9,199 nucleotides of DNA from Verrucomicrobiota bacterium (GTDB lineage: Bacteria; Verrucomicrobiota; Verrucomicrobiia; Limisphaerales; JAGWYX01). A program made the position numbers and the translations under genes. Shown here piece after piece: positions 6,154-9,199 of the stretch. Location of the stretch: assembly GCA_018969165.1 (NCBI GenBank), contig JAGWYX010000095.1, positions 1 to 9,199 of the forward strand, in the 5' to 3' direction. Every line of letters begins with the position of its first letter. Position 1 is the first letter of the stretch. Below the pieces are notes generated by a model that worked only from the letters and a program-made list of their open reading frames with translations, did not search any database and was not told where the DNA came from.

Positions 6154-8415
6154 ATGCGCTGGCTGATTCCCTCTGGATTGCTCACTGCCGTCGTCGGTGT
6201 ACTCACCGGCTGCGTCCATTTCCCCGCCCACCTGCCTTATCCGGTTGCCGCAGTGACGAATCAAGTGGACTACTACCACGGCGTCGCTGTGCGCGATCCC
6301 TACCGCTGGATGGAAGACCTCGACGCGCCCCAGACCAAGGACTGGGTGCGGGCGGAAAACAAGGTCACCTTCGCCTACCTGGACCAGATCCCCGTGCGCG
6401 CGGCCCTCAAGCGGCGCCTGACGCGACTCTGGAATTACGAGCGCTATGGCGTCCCGTTCAAGGAGGGCGGCCGATATTTCTTCGCGAAGAACAACGGGCT
6501 CCAGAACCAAAGCGTGCTCTACACCCTGGACTCGCTCGAGGGCCCGCCAAAGGTATTGCTCGACCCGAACCTGCTTTCTACTGATGGCACGGTCGCCCTG
6601 AGCGGTTACGCCGTCAGCGACGACGGCAGCTTCCTGGCCTACGGCCTGTCCACCGCCGGCTCCGATTGGCAGGAATGGAAAGTCCGCGACGTGCGCTCGG
6701 CGCGGGACCTTCCTGACGACCTCCGGTGGGTCAAATTCTCGGGGGCCTCCTGGACGCACGACGGCAGCGGATTCTTCTACAGCCGCTACGACGAGCCCAA
6801 GGCTGAGGAGCTCAAGGCGGTGAACTATTACCAAAAACTCTACTTCCACCGCCTGGGCACGCCGCAGTCGGACGACAGGCGGGTGTATGATCGGCGCGAC
6901 CACAAGGATTGGGGCTTCGGCGGCGAAGTCACCGAAGACGGCCGCTACCTGGTCATCTCCGTCTCCCAGGGAACCGACCGGCGGAACCGGGTCTTTTACC
7001 AGGACCTCAGCCGGCCGGGCGCGCCCGTGGTCGAGTTGCTCAACGCCTTCGACGCCGCCTACGATTTCATCGGCAACGACGGCCCGTTGTTCTGGTTCAA
7101 AACGGACCTCGACGCCCCGCGTGGCCGGGTCATCGCGATCGACGTGAACCAACCGGACCGCGCGCAGTGGCAGGAGATCATCCCGCAGGCGGCCGAGACC
7201 CTGCGCGGGGTCAGCCTGGTGGACGACCAGTTCATCGCCACGTATCTGGAAGATGCGCACAGCCAGGTGAAAATATTTCGACGGGACGGCCGCCTGGTGC
7301 GCGAGCTGCCGCTCCCCGGCATCGGAGCGGTCGGCGGGTTTGGTGGCAAGCGCACGGACACCGAGACTTTTTATGCGTTCACCAGCTTCACCGTGCCCGG
7401 CACGATCTACCGCTACGACCTGCGGACCGGCCGCAGTTCGGTGTTCCGTCAACCGAAGGTGGACTTTCATCCGGACGACTACGTAACGCGGCAAGTCTTT
7501 TACCGGAGCCGGGACGGCACGCGGGTGCCGATGTTCATCACCCACCGAAAGGGGCTGAAACTGGACGGCCGCAACCCGACGTTGCTTTATGGCTACGGCG
7601 GCTTCGATATCAGCCTGACACCGAGTTTCTCGGTCGCCAACCTGGTGTGGATGGAACTGGGCGGCGTCTATGCCATGGCCAATCTGCGCGGGGGCGGCGA
7701 ATATGGCGAGGCTTGGCACCAGGCCGGGATGAAACTCAAAAAGCAGAACGTGTTCGACGATTTCATCGCCGCGGCGGAATGGCTGTGCGGCCGGCCGCCG
7801 TCGGAGGACAACGGGCGACGAACTTTTGTCGTACGTACGACAAAAGTTCGTCAGGCGCCTGCGAATCCTGGCGCGAGCGGACTGGTCGATCCCCCTGAGC
7901 GGTTCACCCGCCCGGCGCGGCTGGCCATCGCGGGCGCCAGCAACGGCGGCTTGCTGGTGGGCGCGTGCGAAACCCAGCGGCCCGACCTCTTCGGCGCGGC
8001 CTTGCCGGCGGTCGGCGTCATGGACATGCTGCGATTCCAAAAATTCACCATCGGTTGGGCCTGGACCTCGGACTACGGCTCGAGCGACGATCCCGAGGAT
8101 TTCCGGGCGCTCGACGCCTACTCGCCGCTCCACCATATCCGGCCGGGCACCCGATACCCGGCCACCCTGATCACGACCGCGGATCACGATGACCGCGTCA
8201 TCCCGGCGCACAGCTTCAAGTTCGCGGCGACACTCCAGGCGGCCCAGGCGGGCCCGGCACCCGTCCTGATCCGGATCGAGACCCGAGCCGGACACGGCGG
8301 GGGCAAGCCGACGACCAAGTTGATCGACGAAGCGGCCGACCAGTTCGGCTTCCTGGTTCGGACGTTGAAGATGCGGTTACCGGCGACGTTTTCCGACCCG
8401 GACCCAAAACCATGA
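6154..8415 (+). CDS. S9A prolyl oligopeptidase family lipoprotein
   Basis: This 753-residue serine peptidase is predicted to cut short proline-containing peptides outside the cytoplasm. The N-terminus is a lipoprotein signal: MRWLIPSGLLTAVVGVLTGC, with an LTG-C lipobox and the lipid-bearing Cys20. The family N-terminal motif (DPYRWMEDLDAPQTKDWVRAEN) follows, then a beta-propeller of about residues 95-430. The alpha/beta-hydrolase domain from about residue 445 contains YGYGGFDISLTPSF, MANLRGGGEYGEAWHQAG, the nucleophile Ser596 in GASNGGLL, Asp679 in DHDDRV (with Arg681, the usual substrate-binding arginine) and His714 in AGHGGGKPT, so the triad is complete. Between EWLCG and RFTRPARLAI (about residues 548-584) there is more sequence than the family normally has, and it includes a translated 36-bp DNA palindrome. 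The ribosome binding site is weak. The HAD hydrolase gene follows after 43 nt on the same strand, suggesting cotranscription. Confidence 0.95.
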   Translation: MRWLIPSGLLTAVVGVLTGCVHFPAHLPYPVAAVTNQVDYYHGVAVRDPYRWMEDLDAPQTKDWVRAENKVTFAYLDQIPVRAALKRRLTRLWNYERYGVPFKEGGRYFFAKNNGLQNQSVLYTLDSLEGPPKVLLDPNLLSTDGTVALSGYAVSDDGSFLAYGLSTAGSDWQEWKVRDVRSARDLPDDLRWVKFSGASWTHDGSGFFYSRYDEPKAEELKAVNYYQKLYFHRLGTPQSDDRRVYDRRDHKDWGFGGEVTEDGRYLVISVSQGTDRRNRVFYQDLSRPGAPVVELLNAFDAAYDFIGNDGPLFWFKTDLDAPRGRVIAIDVNQPDRAQWQEIIPQAAETLRGVSLVDDQFIATYLEDAHSQVKIFRRDGRLVRELPLPGIGAVGGFGGKRTDTETFYAFTSFTVPGTIYRYDLRTGRSSVFRQPKVDFHPDDYVTRQVFYRSRDGTRVPMFITHRKGLKLDGRNPTLLYGYGGFDISLTPSFSVANLVWMELGGVYAMANLRGGGEYGEAWHQAGMKLKKQNVFDDFIAAAEWLCGRPPSEDNGRRTFVVRTTKVRQAPANPGASGLVDPPERFTRPARLAIAGASNGGLLVGACETQRPDLFGAALPAVGVMDMLRFQKFTIGWAWTSDYGSSDDPEDFRALDAYSPLHHIRPGTRYPATLITTADHDDRVIPAHSFKFAATLQAAQAGPAPVLIRIETRAGHGGGKPTTKLIDEAADQFGFLVRTLKMRLPATFSDPDPKP
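7817..7852. repeat. Perfect 36-bp palindrome inside the peptidase coding sequence
   Basis: GACGAACTTTTGTCGTAC (7817-7834) is followed at once by its exact reverse complement (7835-7852), with no spacer. It is visibly less GC-rich than its surroundings. It is read in frame by the peptidase as R-R-T-F-V-V-R-T-T-K-V-R (residues 555-566, starting at base 7816). Because it is a palindrome of even length in a set frame, insertion in either orientation would give the same peptide. It adds sequence at the boundary before the strand leading to the catalytic serine, a position where family members normally have a short loop. Confidence 0.9.
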
Positions 8416-8442
8416 CCCCGGCTTGTCTTTGGGCGGCGAACC

Positions 8443-8448
8443 GGGAGG
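8443..8448 (+). promoter_or_regulatory. Ribosome binding site for the HAD hydrolase
   Basis: GGGAGG lies 10 nt upstream of ATG 8459 and fixes this start over the in-frame TTG at 8423, whose extra residues (MSLGGEPGGCRG) are not family-like. Confidence 0.6.
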
Positions 8449-8458
8449 CTGCCGTGGC

Positions 8459-9118
8459 ATGAATTTGTTGGCGGGCATCCAGGCGGTGACCTTTGATGTG
8501 GGCGGCACACTGATCGAGCCGTGGCCCTCGGTCGGACAAGTCTATGCGGAGGTGGCGGCTCGCCACGGCCTGCCGTCCCCTTCGCCGGCGGTGCTGGACC
8601 GCAATTTCGCGGCGGCCTGGCAGACGAGGGGCGAGTTCAATTACTCGAAAGCGGCGTGGTTTGGCCTGGTGCGACGGACCTTTGCGACGGAGGCGGGAAC
8701 GCTGCCGGCGACGTTCCTGGAAGCCGTGTATGATCGGTTCGCGGACCCGGCGGTGTGGCGGATTTACGCGGATGTGCTGCCGGCGTTGGAGGGCCTGGCC
8801 GCCCGTGAAATCGACCTGGGGGTGATCTCCAACTGGGACGAGCGGCTGCGCCCGCTGCTGGCGGACCTGAAGCTGGAGCGGTACTTCACGGTGGTCGTCG
8901 TTTCCTGCGAAGTCGGCTTCACCAAACCATCCCCGGTGATCTTCGAGCAGGCCCTGCGCGCCCTGGGATTGCCCGGCCAGGCCGTGCTGCACGTCGGCGA
9001 CAGCCCGCACGAGGACGTCGCGGGGGCGCGCGCGACCGGGCTACGGGCGGTGCGATTGGACCGGCGGGGAGCGGGGGGGGGCGGAGGGCTGGGCTCGTTG
9101 CTGGAGCTGAGCGGGTGA
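8459..9118 (+). CDS. HAD-superfamily hydrolase (subfamily IA, REG-2-like)
   Basis: This 219-residue cytoplasmic phosphatase-type protein has a full set of haloacid-dehalogenase motifs: motif I FDVGGTLI with nucleophile Asp13, motif II VISNWD with Ser124, motif III Lys156 in GFTKPSPVIFEQAL, and motif IV HVGDSPHEDVAGA with Asp181 and Asp186. The helical cap (about residues 23-105) is of the C1 type. Motif I has Gly15 where most HAD phosphatases have the acid/base Asp; DVGGTL variants do occur in the REG-2-like branch, but the activity is uncertain. The substrate cannot be predicted. The start at 8459 is supported by GGGAGG 10 nt upstream and by the usual distance from start to motif I. It follows the peptidase by 43 nt. 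The C-terminus RRGAGGGGGLGSLLELSG is Gly-rich because of a run of nine G (9073-9081). Confidence 0.9.
   Translation: MNLLAGIQAVTFDVGGTLIEPWPSVGQVYAEVAARHGLPSPSPAVLDRNFAAAWQTRGEFNYSKAAWFGLVRRTFATEAGTLPATFLEAVYDRFADPAVWRIYADVLPALEGLAAREIDLGVISNWDERLRPLLADLKLERYFTVVVVSCEVGFTKPSPVIFEQALRALGLPGQAVLHVGDSPHEDVAGARATGLRAVRLDRRGAGGGGGLGSLLELSG
9066..9093 (+). repeat. G-rich tract with nine-G homopolymer
   Basis: Four G tracts (9066-9069, 9073-9081, 9086-9088, 9091-9093) separated by 2-4 nt fit the pattern of a potential G-quadruplex on the coding strand and include a G9 run prone to slippage. It encodes the Gly-rich tail of the HAD hydrolase, downstream of all catalytic motifs. Confidence 0.6.
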
Positions 9119-9199
9119 CGGGGCGGGAGAGTGACTCAGGGTAATGTATATATTAAAGCATCCTTATACTTGGGTCCATTCAGTTGACGGCCAGGTTAT

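Noticed and set aside
5914..8295. 793-codon open frame on the minus strand opposite the peptidase gene
   Set aside because: It mirrors a well-supported S9 peptidase with full catalytic motifs; the translation is His/Arg/Val/Ala-rich without family motifs, as expected of antisense frames in GC-rich genes.
9141..9180. AT-rich stretch with TATATATT and TATACT as a promoter
   Set aside because: No -35 hexamer at proper spacing and no downstream gene visible before the window ends; only the composition shift from the GC-rich gene is clear.
1..9199. tRNA, rRNA, CRISPR array or transposase gene
   Set aside because: No cloverleaf-like sequence, no regularly spaced direct repeats and no transposase motif could be found; the repeats seen are palindromic and non-coding.

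Overview
This is a GC-rich bacterial window with seven well-supported housekeeping, secreted or accessory genes, plus a small two-gene accessory module. The repeat style, the lipoprotein and signal-peptide genes and the gene repertoire suggest a Gram-negative bacterium, most likely of the Verrucomicrobiota (Limisphaerales/Pedosphaera-like). That placement is inference from general familiarity; no marker gene in the window proves it.

Left part (1-2850, all + strand): a HicB/HicA type II toxin-antitoxin pair with a 4-bp overlap lies 12 nt upstream of pyrG (CTP synthase, complete, with both the synthetase and glutaminase motifs). After pyrG comes a nucleotidyltransferase-fold gene of the kind seen in AbiEii-like and other minimal-nucleotidyltransferase accessory modules. 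It overlaps by 41 bp an unrecognised 76-residue protein. Family-like sequence continues upstream of the usable start of the nucleotidyltransferase and is interrupted by an in-frame TAA, so its 5' end may be damaged. pyrG is therefore flanked on both sides by toxin-like accessory genes.

Middle part (2849-5889): a 409-bp non-coding stretch holds a 126-bp two-hairpin inverted-repeat element. Then comes folC (folylpolyglutamate/dihydrofolate synthase, + strand), which converges on a secreted sialidase-like BNR/Asp-box protein (- strand).

Right part (5890-9199): the divergent promoter region between the sialidase and an S9A prolyl-oligopeptidase lipoprotein holds a second copy of the same two-hairpin repeat family. 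The peptidase has its full Ser/Asp/His triad, but carries an apparent in-frame insertion just before the nucleophile region. That insertion contains a perfect 36-bp DNA palindrome that is translated as part of the protein. A HAD-family hydrolase follows 43 nt downstream, probably in the same transcript, and ends in a G-rich tract.

The most unusual signals are the translated palindrome inside the peptidase, the two related paired-hairpin repeats, and the nucleotidyltransferase/small-protein module with a possibly broken start. No RNA gene, CRISPR array, transposase or complete insertion sequence was seen.
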